Assembly (NCBI GenBank): GCA_019456145.1
Contig: VRUL01000001.1
Location: 310,001 to 374,000, forward strand
DNA: 64,000 nucleotides
Origin: Planctomycetota bacterium
GTDB lineage: Bacteria; Planctomycetota; Phycisphaerae; Sedimentisphaerales; Anaerobacaceae
Reading direction: 5' to 3'
Of this stretch, positions 45,767 to 54,532 are shown piece by piece. Under the pieces are notes generated by a model that ran no database searches, was not told the DNA's origin, and saw only the letters and a program-made list of their open reading frames with translations. How positions within the stretch are numbered: position 1 is the first letter of the stretch; the number at the start of each line of letters is the position of its first letter. The position numbers and the translations under genes are program-made.

Positions 45767-46154
45767 ATTATCGCCTCAAACAATTAAATTGTTAATCTTT
45801 ACCCATCAATTATCGACAATGCTACACCAACAATCAAATAAAATCTACCTCTCATCCCTGCGAGGATTTCTTTTTTGTTAGCCCCTTGCACTGCAAGGGA
45901 TTTCTTATTTTTTTATACGGTTAGGCACTGCCGGGGGATTATATTTATCCCCGCGTTTTACGCGGCTTTTCCTTTTTAAAAATCGCGACGTCTTTTGTCG
46001 CTTCCGTATCGATTAGCCCCCAGACCTGTGCTGGGGGTCAAAACCCCACAAGGAATACTTTTTTCTGTCATTCCGCACTCGATGCCGAATCCATTAATAG
46101 ACAAGTCAATACGTTCGTTTGTGTTAAATGTGGATATATATCGAGCAGGAAGTA
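45767..46154. repeat. Intergenic region packed with GCCCC-type hairpins
   Basis: Holds CCCTTG/CAAGGG (45883-45899), CCGCG/CGCGG (45951-45965) and GCCCCCAG/CTGGGGG with loop ACCTGTG (46016-46038). The last is the same family as 15995-16025. Some have T runs and could terminate transcription, but the clustering suggests repeat spread. No gene. Confidence 0.6.
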
Positions 46155-47084
46155 TTAGAAACCTTCTTTTAAGATTTGGTCCAGAGTACATGTAGCGATG
46201 CAAATTGAAGTATCTGCCGCTCCGTAGTAAATTTTCATATCGCCATTATCTTCGAGCACCGCACCGCAGGCAAAACAGACATTGCCAACGTCACCGATAC
46301 GCTCATAATCTTCTCGTGGGGAAAGGATTGGCTGGTCACCGCGCTTTATGACTTTGGAGGGATTGTCCAGGTCAAGAAGGATTACTCCAATTCGGTAGAT
46401 TGGCCCTGATGAGGTCATCTTTACTCCGTGATAAATTTCCAACCAACCCCCATCGGTTTCGATAGGTGCAACTGAGGCTCCAACTCTAAAATCGTCCCAG
46501 AATCCACTACGAGCAGTGATAACGACCTCAGAGTCTCCCCAGTTGATCAGGTCCGGTGAATACGAAATCCAGATGCTTCCTCTCCCAAGTCCGATTGGCC
46601 TGTCCAGCCGGGCGTATCGTCCATTGATTTTTCTTGGGAACAAAATCCCATCCTTATTACCAGGTTCAGAAACCAGTGCGATACGTTCATAGTTGACATA
46701 ATCATCTGTTTTAGCAAGAGCTATCCTGGTACCGCAACTGCCTAATGCTGTATACATTACATAGCATATTCCATCTATGACTGTTATTCGCGGGTCTTCA
46801 ATTCCCTTTTTTTCGTATAAGGCAAAATGTCCCTCGCTGGCCGGCAGCATTACAGGCTCTTCATCAATCGTAAAATGCAGCCCATCATCACTTCTTGCCA
46901 GGGCAAAAAATGAGTACCCTTGCTGGCCTTCAACCCTGAGAAGCAGATAGACTCCGTCATCGGTGACAACGGGCGAACCATTGAATACCGTGTTGGCGCG
47001 GAACGGAACATCTTCTACGGTGATCACCGGATTACCTTCCCAGCGATGCAGCAGATCACGCCCCTGAAGTCTGGCATTGATCAT
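46155..47084 (-). CDS. GH130 family glycoside phosphorylase, copy A
   Basis: 309-aa protein of the beta-mannoside phosphorylase family, which splits or builds beta-mannosidic links with phosphate. The start is ATG 47084, backed by AGAGGAGT. The frame upstream of it belongs to the other copy. Key motifs are HRWEGNPVI, the GIEDPRI segment with the likely catalytic Asp, YARLDRP and SPREDYERIGDVGNV. It follows copy B by 1 nt, so translation is coupled. Preferred sugar is unknown. Confidence 0.85.
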   Translation of the reverse strand: MINARLQGRDLLHRWEGNPVITVEDVPFRANTVFNGSPVVTDDGVYLLLRVEGQQGYSFFALARSDDGLHFTIDEEPVMLPASEGHFALYEKKGIEDPRITVIDGICYVMYTALGSCGTRIALAKTDDYVNYERIALVSEPGNKDGILFPRKINGRYARLDRPIGLGRGSIWISYSPDLINWGDSEVVITARSGFWDDFRVGASVAPIETDGGWLEIYHGVKMTSSGPIYRIGVILLDLDNPSKVIKRGDQPILSPREDYERIGDVGNVCFACGAVLEDNGDMKIYYGAADTSICIATCTLDQILKEGF

Positions 47085-47085
47085 T

Positions 47086-48045
47086 TTAATACTCCTCTTT
47101 GCTTTCAATGCAGTTCTTGACAATTTCTTCAACCGTGGTCGTCCCCACGCAGATGCAGCTATTAGACGCACCATAGAAAATATCAAGGTAGCCATTACTG
47201 TCAACAATCGCACCGGTAGTAAAAACAACGTTCGGCACGTCACCGATTCTCTCGTAATTTCCGCGAGGTGACAGAATCGGAATGTTTGACCGTCCAATGA
47301 CACGGCCGGGCTCCTCTTTATCGAGTATTACGGTCCCGATTTTGTAGATTGGCCCTGCCGATGTTTCCTTTGCACCATAATATAAAACAAGCCAACCTTG
47401 GTCTATCTCAAATGGTGGGCCCCCTGCCCCGATTCGATCCGAATCCCAGAATCCTTCACGCGGGGAGATAACAAGTTCAGAACTACCCCAGTATATCAGG
47501 TCGTCACTGTAGGTTATCCATATGCTGTTGTCACAACCGGTTCTTTCCAGGCGAGCGTATCGCCCCTTAATTCTTGCCGGAAACAGCGTACCAGCCTTGG
47601 TGTCCGGCTCGGAAATCAAACCAATCTTCTCAACGCTGCGGAAATCTTCTGTCTTGGCAAGAGCCAATCGATATCCATGTTCACCAAGTGAGTTATACAT
47701 GATGTAATACATTCCCTCTAAGAATGTGACTCTACCGTCCAATACACCGTGTAATTCGTGCTGCTTATATTTAGAATCTAAGGATGGCAGTAAAAAAGGA
47801 GCCTCTTCTACCTGGTAATACCCCTTTGTATCTGATCTCGCTAAATGAATACTTCGCTGTCCGGAAAGATGTTCAAGAGTAACAAGCAAAAGTATCTCCT
47901 CCTCGAAGGAAACAACTCCTGCATTGTGGATATCGGCGCATTTAAAACCCAAATCGGAAATACTGATCAGAGGATTGCCCTCCCACCGATAAACAATATC
48001 CTGGTTGTGCCGTTTCACGAACCTGCTTCTTCTTGTAACAACCAT
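47086..48045 (-). CDS. GH130 family glycoside phosphorylase, copy B
   Basis: 319-aa protein, paralogous to the next gene in the operon. Motifs are YRWEGNPLI, VLDGRVTFLEG where copy A has IEDPRI, YARLERTG and SPRGNYERIGDVPNV. The catalytic Asp region is kept, but neighbouring residues differ, suggesting divergent substrate use. Its last codons contain the ribosome binding site of copy A. It starts the two-gene operon. Substrates may be mannan breakdown products. Confidence 0.82.
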   Translation of the reverse strand: MVVTRRSRFVKRHNQDIVYRWEGNPLISISDLGFKCADIHNAGVVSFEEEILLLVTLEHLSGQRSIHLARSDTKGYYQVEEAPFLLPSLDSKYKQHELHGVLDGRVTFLEGMYYIMYNSLGEHGYRLALAKTEDFRSVEKIGLISEPDTKAGTLFPARIKGRYARLERTGCDNSIWITYSDDLIYWGSSELVISPREGFWDSDRIGAGGPPFEIDQGWLVLYYGAKETSAGPIYKIGTVILDKEEPGRVIGRSNIPILSPRGNYERIGDVPNVVFTTGAIVDSNGYLDIFYGASNSCICVGTTTVEEIVKNCIESKEEY

Positions 48046-48445
48046 GCAAAAACCTCGACAAGCCTTAATTCAGGATTGCACAAAATACAGCCCACGCTAA
48101 CATATCGGTCAAAGCCAAACGCTACTTTCCCTCATAAAACACCCAATTGAGAATCTCCACTCAATATATTCTAAGAAACATAGGTTCTTGATGTTGGAGT
48201 CCTTGTTGAATTGGCCTTTTTATATTTTCTCATCTCTACGATATGAGCGTCCTGCTTATCGGACCGCTTACCCGCATCCCGAATCCCTGCATGCCTTAGG
48301 CAGGGACCCAGCGTTTCTCACTTCATCATTCGAAATTCCTTGCAGCGGTAGGGTAGGGGCTTGCCCCACCATTATTTATGAGTTTATCCTGAGCGCGGTC
48401 GAAGGAATATTGGATATTCCTTCCGTCACGCCAATCTCAACCCAT

Positions 48446-48480
48446 GTCATTGCGAGGAGCGAAGCGACGCGGCAATCTCA
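48446..48480. repeat. GTCATTGCGA...GCAATCT repeat without a gene
   Basis: Begins GTCATTGCGAGGAGCG and ends GCGGCAATCTCA. It is the same family as the repeats bracketing the GIY-YIG gene. Confidence 0.7.
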
Positions 48481-48486
48481 TATTTA

Positions 48487-48576
48487 GCCCCGCAATTTAT
48501 TGCGCGGGGTGTCATTTACGCGCAGGCGCCGAATCCAAATTGTTAGCCCCCCACCCCTGTGCTGGGGGGTTTTTTC
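48487..48576. repeat. Two GCCCC-type hairpins, second with T run
   Basis: CCCCGC/GCGGGG (48488-48509) and CCCCCCA/TGGGGGG (48547-48569, loop CCCCTGTGC, then T run to 48576). The second is a member of the family at 15995-16025. Confidence 0.6.
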
Positions 48577-48701
48577 TACGCCAATCTCAACCCCCCTCAT
48601 CCTGAGAAAATACAATCATTTTTTGAATTGCATACTATAGTCTGAAGCCACGCTGAGATATTTCCGTTATCCTGCAATTACATAAGGAGTGTTCTGTTTC
48701 G

Positions 48702-48938
48702 TTACCGTGAGAGAAAGCCTACTTGCTTCTCAATTGATTGTATTATTTCCTTGTAATAATCTGCAATCCTACGGGCTTCATATGCACTCGAACATTCCTC
48801 AACACAATATGGTTCATGAATTTGCCCGGTATTTAAATACTCCTCCGTATATTCCCAAGCTTCCATTCTCAGGTAAAGCGCATCTAAAATTTGACCAACC
48901 TCAAGGGCTGGTAATTTCAAATTGATGTTGTTATTCAT
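48702..48938 (-). CDS. Small conserved-looking hypothetical protein
   Basis: 78-aa soluble, mostly helical protein (LKLPALEVGQILDALYLRME...CSSAYEARRIADYYKEIIQSIE). GGAG precedes the ATG at a good distance, and a codon pattern with conserved-looking acidic helices argues for a real gene. I do not recognise a function. It sits 16 bp after the HNH nuclease gene on the same strand and may be cotranscribed. Confidence 0.55.
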   Translation of the reverse strand: MNNNINLKLPALEVGQILDALYLRMEAWEYTEEYLNTGQIHEPYCVEECSSAYEARRIADYYKEIIQSIEKQVGFLSR

Positions 48939-48954
48939 GCTTTTACTCCAACAA

Positions 48955-49728
48955 TTAATGCAAGAAAATGTTCTCCCTATGATAATCTAAAGCATTTTGA
49001 TCTGGGAAAAAACGGTCTGGCATCTTTATTTTTTTCCCATTCATTTCTATAAACGCAATTTCATACATTTTACATTTTCTTTTTGTTTTAATTTTTGTTG
49101 AAATTATGACACAATAATCCTTGTCGATAGAAATTATACCTCTATCGAAAGCTCGGTCATGCAAAGCACAAAGTGATAAACCATTTCGAGGATCTACTCT
49201 TCTTGATTTGCTTTTTGACCAAGGAATGATATGACTTGCGTTAAGCATTTCTGGTATTGATAAGAGACAAATCGCACAAGCGAAATCATAACTTGCTAAA
49301 ACTGTTTCACGAAAAAAATGTTGAACAAGTCTTACCTTTACATTTCTTTTCATTTCTGTTTTTTGGATGTCTTTATAGAAATCAGTTTGTATTCTTTTCT
49401 CTTGATCTGCTCCATGGCCCAGTTGATATAATATCTTTTGGCTTTCATATGCCAAAGTTTCCCAATCATTATTGAATTCATCCCATATTAGTTTGTCCTG
49501 TTTACTTCCGTGTGCCAATCCTTTTATATTTCTTTTTTTAAGTTGCGGATCAAATCGAGCGAAGTTACACATTTTCATAGATACGGAACTTGGACTCCGG
49601 CCTAACATCTCTGCAATCTTAATTATATTATGGTTTGAATTATGTATGCGACCAAAGGGAATTCGACAGTATAGGTTAAACGCTATTATTAATTCCTCTC
49701 TTTCCCATATTTTCTTTCTGCTCGACAT
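48955..49728 (-). CDS. HNH endonuclease (restriction-like)
   Basis: 257-aa nuclease. The N-terminal half (about 1-75) contains a Myb/HTH-like segment (IIKIAEMLGRSPSSVSMKMCNF) that could bind DNA. The C-terminal HNH core has Cys151-x-x-Cys154, HIIPW (His166), Asn182 in PRNGLSLC and His190 in LHDRAFDRG, as in COG3440 restriction-type nucleases. AAGGAGGT precedes the ATG. Base composition is visibly more AT-rich than the housekeeping genes. No methylase is nearby. Confidence 0.85.
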   Translation of the reverse strand: MSSRKKIWEREELIIAFNLYCRIPFGRIHNSNHNIIKIAEMLGRSPSSVSMKMCNFARFDPQLKKRNIKGLAHGSKQDKLIWDEFNNDWETLAYESQKILYQLGHGADQEKRIQTDFYKDIQKTEMKRNVKVRLVQHFFRETVLASYDFACAICLLSIPEMLNASHIIPWSKSKSRRVDPRNGLSLCALHDRAFDRGIISIDKDYCVIISTKIKTKRKCKMYEIAFIEMNGKKIKMPDRFFPDQNALDYHRENIFLH

Positions 49729-49908
49729 TATTTTACCTCCTTAAAGAATTATTTATACTATTTTCATTATAAGTTAATAAAACATCAAGTCTTTTCTTAA
49801 ACCCCAGATTTCCCCTCCACCACGTACGCTAAACGCTATTTTTTCTATGCTATTCTGGGCCTGCCCCATGAGAATTAAAAACCGAAGGCGATTGTCTACC
49901 TTCTAACC

Positions 49909-50184
49909 GTGCCCGAAGGCCCGATTAGCAAAAATCGGTTAATAGTAACGCTCCAGATATGCCGATGGGCCCCTCGCGATAACTACGGCCGGTTACTATG
50001 TCAAGGCCATCACTTGCAATGGTTAAGCAGGGGCGGCCGGGATGTCCTCCAAAACATGGTACTAATTTGTCCTAACCATCACGTTGCCGTCCACCGCTGC
50101 GATTCACCCTTTGACTATCAACATCATGCCTTCCACTTCCCAACACACAAAGAACGCTTACTCCTTAACACCCACTTAAAGTAA
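49909..50184 (+). pseudogene. HNH endonuclease fragment
   Basis: 91 codons from GTG 49909 encode GHHLQWLSRGG...LICPNHHVAVHR, the second half of an HNH nuclease core. The first half and any N-terminal domain are missing, and no ribosome binding site precedes the start. I take it as a decayed C-terminal remnant. A very small intact HNH protein is less likely. Confidence 0.5.
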
Positions 50185-50280
50185 ACACAAACACCTCGCG
50201 ACGAATTTGTCGGGGGCATCTTTTATAACCACGATTCACGTGGGGGGAATGATTCCGAGTGGGCAAACAAATCCTGCCCC

Positions 50281-52884
50281 CTAAACGCCTTCATCTTTTG
50301 TTGCAAGTGAATTCGCCACTTCACGTTTGATGAGTTCTGGCATATCTTGGGTCATCCAATCGTTTTGTCTTAGCCACTGTAGACATTCAGATTCATTGAG
50401 AGAGTCATCGGCAATAAGCTCGGATATGGCGATAGCACTTGAACGACTAAGACCAAGCCCTATGAGAGAAAGCTGCGTTGTCTGAGAAACGCCTAATTCT
50501 AGAAGAACACTCAGTTCCAGTAGTCTGTCAACAAGGTCTTTCCGTTCAATACGGTCCAAATACACTCTCAGGAGATCTACATAACATGAAAGATACTTCG
50601 GCGCTTGAAAACGAGCAAATTCCTCAACATCCTTCATTGTGTCCCTGATCAAAGCGGATAGTTCTTTGTGAATATCGTGTCTCCTATAGTATTTCTGACG
50701 GCTTGAAATTATCCGAGCCAGCGGATACCCCTTCATCCAATCGACAATTAACAGTGCGAGTTGGCGAATCCTGATACTTCCACCAAATACTGACCCAAGA
50801 TATTGATTGATACGGTTAAGTATCTGAACATATCCGTCAAATGCATCTTCGCTTTCTGCACGAATAGGGATTAGGTCTTCGACAGACTTTTGTTGGTTCA
50901 TTGTTCGATCATCGAAATATGACAACAGACTATCCATTGCGATTGGGCTAATCCCAGGATTTCGCAGAAGAACTTCTTGTGGCGTTTTAAGATTTCCAAC
51001 TATTTCGGCAATCCTCTCGTCCAGAGTGCGAATAAGCTCCTCATGAAAACGGCGTGCCCAAATAGCCGAGGCTATACTGCTGTTTCGTATGTACGAAGAC
51101 ACAAGATATGAAAAGACATATTCTAAGTTTGGATTCTTGCGTGCTTCCTCTCGCGGTGTTTGGTTTTCAATAAACGATAGAAGCTCATCGCTTCTTGACA
51201 GGACTTCATCCGATGTCCTCGAAATCCGAAATTTCGTTCGCCCCTTTGGAGCGCCTTTCTTCCAAACGTCCTCTCGCTTCGCATCGACACAAACGACATT
51301 GCCCTGAAATTCCTTACCCCATCGTCCCGCACGACCAGCAAGATTCCAGAAATCATTTGGATTCATAGGTTTATTACGTCCTTTTTGGGGTCCGCGGACA
51401 AATATGCTTTGACAAGGCATGTTAACACCTTCGATTAGCGTGGACGTGCATACCAAATACTTTATCTTGTTTTGGCTAAACAGTCTCTCTATCTCTGTCC
51501 GGATCAAAAGAGGCATATTGCCATAATGAAAAGCAATACCTCGACGGAGGACGTAACCCAAAGAATATTTGCGATGAATTGTTTTCTGAATGAGGTCAAT
51601 GAGATCGTGGATTTCCTTATCCTGAGATGATTCAGAATCATCTCCAATTAAATCATAAAGTTGCTTTGCCCTTTTCTCCGCATCGGCGGCTCCATTGACA
51701 TAGATTACGTTTCCTCCCTTAGGGTTACCTAAAGAAAAAGCGACGAACGGCAACCGCTTGCTAACAAGCGAGGGACTCGATGGTAACTGTATATTGCCAA
51801 TTTCGATAGGATTCTCTTCCAGAATCAATTCCACATTCCAGATTTGTGGCCGTCTGAATACTTGAGAAACCCAGATAAGGTTTTGATTGACCATTGTATC
51901 TTCACTTACAAGTGCCTCCCGCGAAACACCATCAGGAGTATCCTCAAGCATGATGTCAGGATTCTCTGTCATAGGGCTGGCGAAAATGATCCTGCATTGC
52001 GGATTCCTGCAAGCGACCGCCTCAACAGCCTGTTGCAGCAGTACACCGCGATAATTATCGCCGATTTTCTGAGCTTCATCAATGATCAGCAAATCCACGG
52101 ATATGTCGTTGTTGAATGCGGCCAGTAGAACATGAAGTCGTTCCTGCGTGAAGACAAATATATTGGCTCTGTCTGCTTTCAATGATGATTGTAATGGAAG
52201 AGTTACAACTGAAGTATTCTCCACATGCTCAGATTTAAGAATACCCACAATATCCCGCTGAACTTGCTGGATAAGTGCACGCGTTGGAACAATATAAACA
52301 ACTGTTGGCTGGGTATTATTTCGTAAATATTCCGCCAGCCACCGTCCGATGATAAATGATTTTCCTGCTGATGTAGGAGCTGAAATACTGATCCAATCGT
52401 GTGTGTTTACGCTTTGCCAGAAGCTACATTGGAACCTGTTTGCCTCAAGGAGCTCATCATCCGACAATGCAATAGTGTTCTCAATAGATCGCTTAATCCA
52501 ATCTTGATATAGAGGAAACGGCAAGCGATCGGAATAATTCATTTGAAGAAGTTCACGCCGTTCTGCCAACTTGATCGCTGGCCTGTTTGCCAAAGTGTCC
52601 AGGACAACGGCTGCGGCATGTTTTTCCACTTCTGAAGTATTACCGCATTCCAGACAATATTGAGCGATTCGAAGAGCGGTATCTTGGCATTTTTCGGTTT
52701 CAGATTGCGCAAGCAGACTGGCGCATAATAGTAGGTACTTCCAGTCATGTGATTCTTGGGTATTGTCACTATTCCTTTGCAAGCTGGAAAACTGACCGGC
52801 TACAGAATCAATGAGCAAATTGCGGTATCTATCCTGAAAGCCAGAATTGTTAAGAAGCCATTCTTGAAGATCAGTTTTACTCAT
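50281..52884 (-). CDS. hamB: Hachiman-type defence helicase HamB
   Basis: 867-aa superfamily 2 helicase of the Ski2/Brr2-like type. An accessory N-terminal region (about 1-140) precedes Walker A SAPTSAGKS (168-176), DEAQ (269-272), TSTLIEGVN and the late motif NLAGRAGRWG. A long helical C-terminal region follows. It overlaps the DUF1837 gene by 8 bp. In Hachiman systems HamB senses or unwinds DNA and releases the HamA nuclease. The system name rests on the pair, not on a search. Confidence 0.85.
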   Translation of the reverse strand: MSKTDLQEWLLNNSGFQDRYRNLLIDSVAGQFSSLQRNSDNTQESHDWKYLLLCASLLAQSETEKCQDTALRIAQYCLECGNTSEVEKHAAAVVLDTLANRPAIKLAERRELLQMNYSDRLPFPLYQDWIKRSIENTIALSDDELLEANRFQCSFWQSVNTHDWISISAPTSAGKSFIIGRWLAEYLRNNTQPTVVYIVPTRALIQQVQRDIVGILKSEHVENTSVVTLPLQSSLKADRANIFVFTQERLHVLLAAFNNDISVDLLIIDEAQKIGDNYRGVLLQQAVEAVACRNPQCRIIFASPMTENPDIMLEDTPDGVSREALVSEDTMVNQNLIWVSQVFRRPQIWNVELILEENPIEIGNIQLPSSPSLVSKRLPFVAFSLGNPKGGNVIYVNGAADAEKRAKQLYDLIGDDSESSQDKEIHDLIDLIQKTIHRKYSLGYVLRRGIAFHYGNMPLLIRTEIERLFSQNKIKYLVCTSTLIEGVNMPCQSIFVRGPQKGRNKPMNPNDFWNLAGRAGRWGKEFQGNVVCVDAKREDVWKKGAPKGRTKFRISRTSDEVLSRSDELLSFIENQTPREEARKNPNLEYVFSYLVSSYIRNSSIASAIWARRFHEELIRTLDERIAEIVGNLKTPQEVLLRNPGISPIAMDSLLSYFDDRTMNQQKSVEDLIPIRAESEDAFDGYVQILNRINQYLGSVFGGSIRIRQLALLIVDWMKGYPLARIISSRQKYYRRHDIHKELSALIRDTMKDVEEFARFQAPKYLSCYVDLLRVYLDRIERKDLVDRLLELSVLLELGVSQTTQLSLIGLGLSRSSAIAISELIADDSLNESECLQWLRQNDWMTQDMPELIKREVANSLATKDEGV

Positions 52885-53854
52885 TGGCCAACCTCAACTC
52901 AAATCGAAAGGCCTTACGATAATTTTCAACACTTGGGAAAGGAAGACAGAACACTTCGATTTCGAAAGTATCAATTTTCTCTTCGATTACTCGTTTCTGT
53001 ATGTGTGTTTTGCGCTCGTCGAAGATTGTTTCAATATCCTGCTTCACCTGTTCCATTTCCTTCGAGTTCGGCGTTGTCGGATAGGCATCGGAATCAAAAC
53101 CTATCAGACATAATCCACGATACTCCAATTGCCTAGACTTAGGATCATCCGGATCAAGATAGCCTTTCAACGCGTCCTCCAATTCCCTGTTGTTGAAATC
53201 GATTCCATCTCGCATTAGTTCGAGATCCCGATTTTGTGCAGCGTCGCTTCCACCAGCATCGCGAAGAAATGGCGCGATGCTGGCAAAGCATTCACGCGCC
53301 GCTTGTGCAGCATTGCCATGAAGCTTTGATTCTCCCCAGTACAATGCCAGATTGCCGTTAGATTTATTTACTCCAACATGAATGCCGTCACTACCATGAA
53401 CATGCATTTCAGTATTAGTCTTCAAAACCATTTTGGTAAACATCTGCGGTAGCCGCAAAACAGTTTCAGCCAAGACAGAGAGCAAAACCTCACCACCCTC
53501 GCCGCTCTGGGGCAAACGTGTGAACAGTTTTTGCGCCTTCGCATTGAGTTTAGCTGTCGGAGTAGCCGAGCCTGTCTTTATCGCTTCATTGAGAGCACGC
53601 TGGATTTCACTACGCGGTATCGCAAAGTCAGTGATCCTATTACCGATAAACTTTGCAAAGTCTTTCACTCGTGGCCTCTTGTTGCCATCCAGAGCTATGA
53701 AGTGACAATGGGCTTGAGTTCGAGTATTGTCTATCCCAACATTGCAACAAACTGTTTCTAGATAGGCATTAAGGTCATCAGGTTGGGTTCGCAGCAGGGG
53801 AATAAGGCGATTATAAATGTCAGGATATTGCTCTGCTATCGCTTGCTCTTCCAA
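52877..53854 (-). CDS. hamA: Hachiman-type defence nuclease HamA (DUF1837)
   Basis: 325-aa protein matching DUF1837, the HamA family. The start is TTG 53854 with GAGG upstream. The PD-(D/E)xK-like core reads Glu122 in GGEVLL, Asp156 in SDGIH and Glu175-Ser-Lys177 in GESK, so the nuclease appears intact. It overlaps the helicase gene by 8 bp, implying a fixed pair. Known HamA-HamB complexes cut DNA on phage infection. Confidence 0.85.
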   Translation of the reverse strand: MEEQAIAEQYPDIYNRLIPLLRTQPDDLNAYLETVCCNVGIDNTRTQAHCHFIALDGNKRPRVKDFAKFIGNRITDFAIPRSEIQRALNEAIKTGSATPTAKLNAKAQKLFTRLPQSGEGGEVLLSVLAETVLRLPQMFTKMVLKTNTEMHVHGSDGIHVGVNKSNGNLALYWGESKLHGNAAQAARECFASIAPFLRDAGGSDAAQNRDLELMRDGIDFNNRELEDALKGYLDPDDPKSRQLEYRGLCLIGFDSDAYPTTPNSKEMEQVKQDIETIFDERKTHIQKRVIEEKIDTFEIEVFCLPFPSVENYRKAFRFELRLANE

Positions 53855-54532
53855 AACTCAATCCTCAAACCTAACAATGCTTATAAAATCTACATAAATC
53901 GTCAAATGAACCTTTTTCTTCACACTTTATAGCCGTTCCCGGCCACCAAAATGTTGATAACAACTCGCCACTAGGCTCCATTTAACTAATTCTCTAATTC
54001 TCTAATCAAGCATCGAGCACTTGTCCGCCTCTGCCGGATCCAGTATCGAGATAACGCCCCCGATGCCTTCTCTTTTTTCTGCCCCCAAAATACCCCAAAT
54101 TATCTTGTCCGTCAAATCAAATTCGTGTACATTCGTGGTTACTTTTTAGCCTTTTATGTATCTTTTTGCACATTTTTCTGCGCATTTTTGTGGCTTAAAA
54201 ATCTCTATAATCCGTGTAATCCGCGATTTAACCCCCCAAAAGTCAAAGCGGAATAATTTTCGAAATTTACGCTGTAATCTTACCCATTCAACTGACGAGA
54301 TACGAAAGCAATCCGTGGTTACTTTTGTATCATTTTTAGTAGATTTTTGCCAAAAAGCAGCCAAATCTGTGCACTTTTTGGTCATTTTTTTCATTTTACT
54401 TGGTATTTTTGCTCTTTTATCTTTGATTGTTGATTTCCCCTCCAACTTTAGCCCGCCTGTCCGAATCCCTGTAGGTTGTAGACAGGGGCCCAGAAAATAC
54501 TCCGCTCATCCACTCTTTCACCCATCTTCGCA
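53855..54532. other. Intergenic region with simple and dispersed repeats
   Basis: Contains AAGCATCGAGCAC and GTATCGAGATAA (near 54006-54055), ATTCGTGTACATTCGTGG (54121-54138) and TCCGTGTAATCCGCG (54211-54225), all resembling common dispersed repeats. A frame at 54156-54563 is open but reads through them and overlaps dxs, so I do not call it. No RNA gene seen. Confidence 0.5.

Larger units (their letters stand above)
48046..48701. other. Intergenic region rich in dispersed repeats
   Basis: No gene. Besides the separately listed repeats, a TCCTGAGCGCGGTCGAAGGA segment near 48385 and a GGGTAGGGGCTTGCCCCACC palindrome near 48350 match repeat fragments elsewhere (for example 57931 and 16164). Confidence 0.5.

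Noticed and set aside
48689-48925. Plus-strand frame opposite the 78-aa gene
   Set aside because: The minus-strand frame has a good ribosome binding site and protein-like composition; the plus frame has neither.
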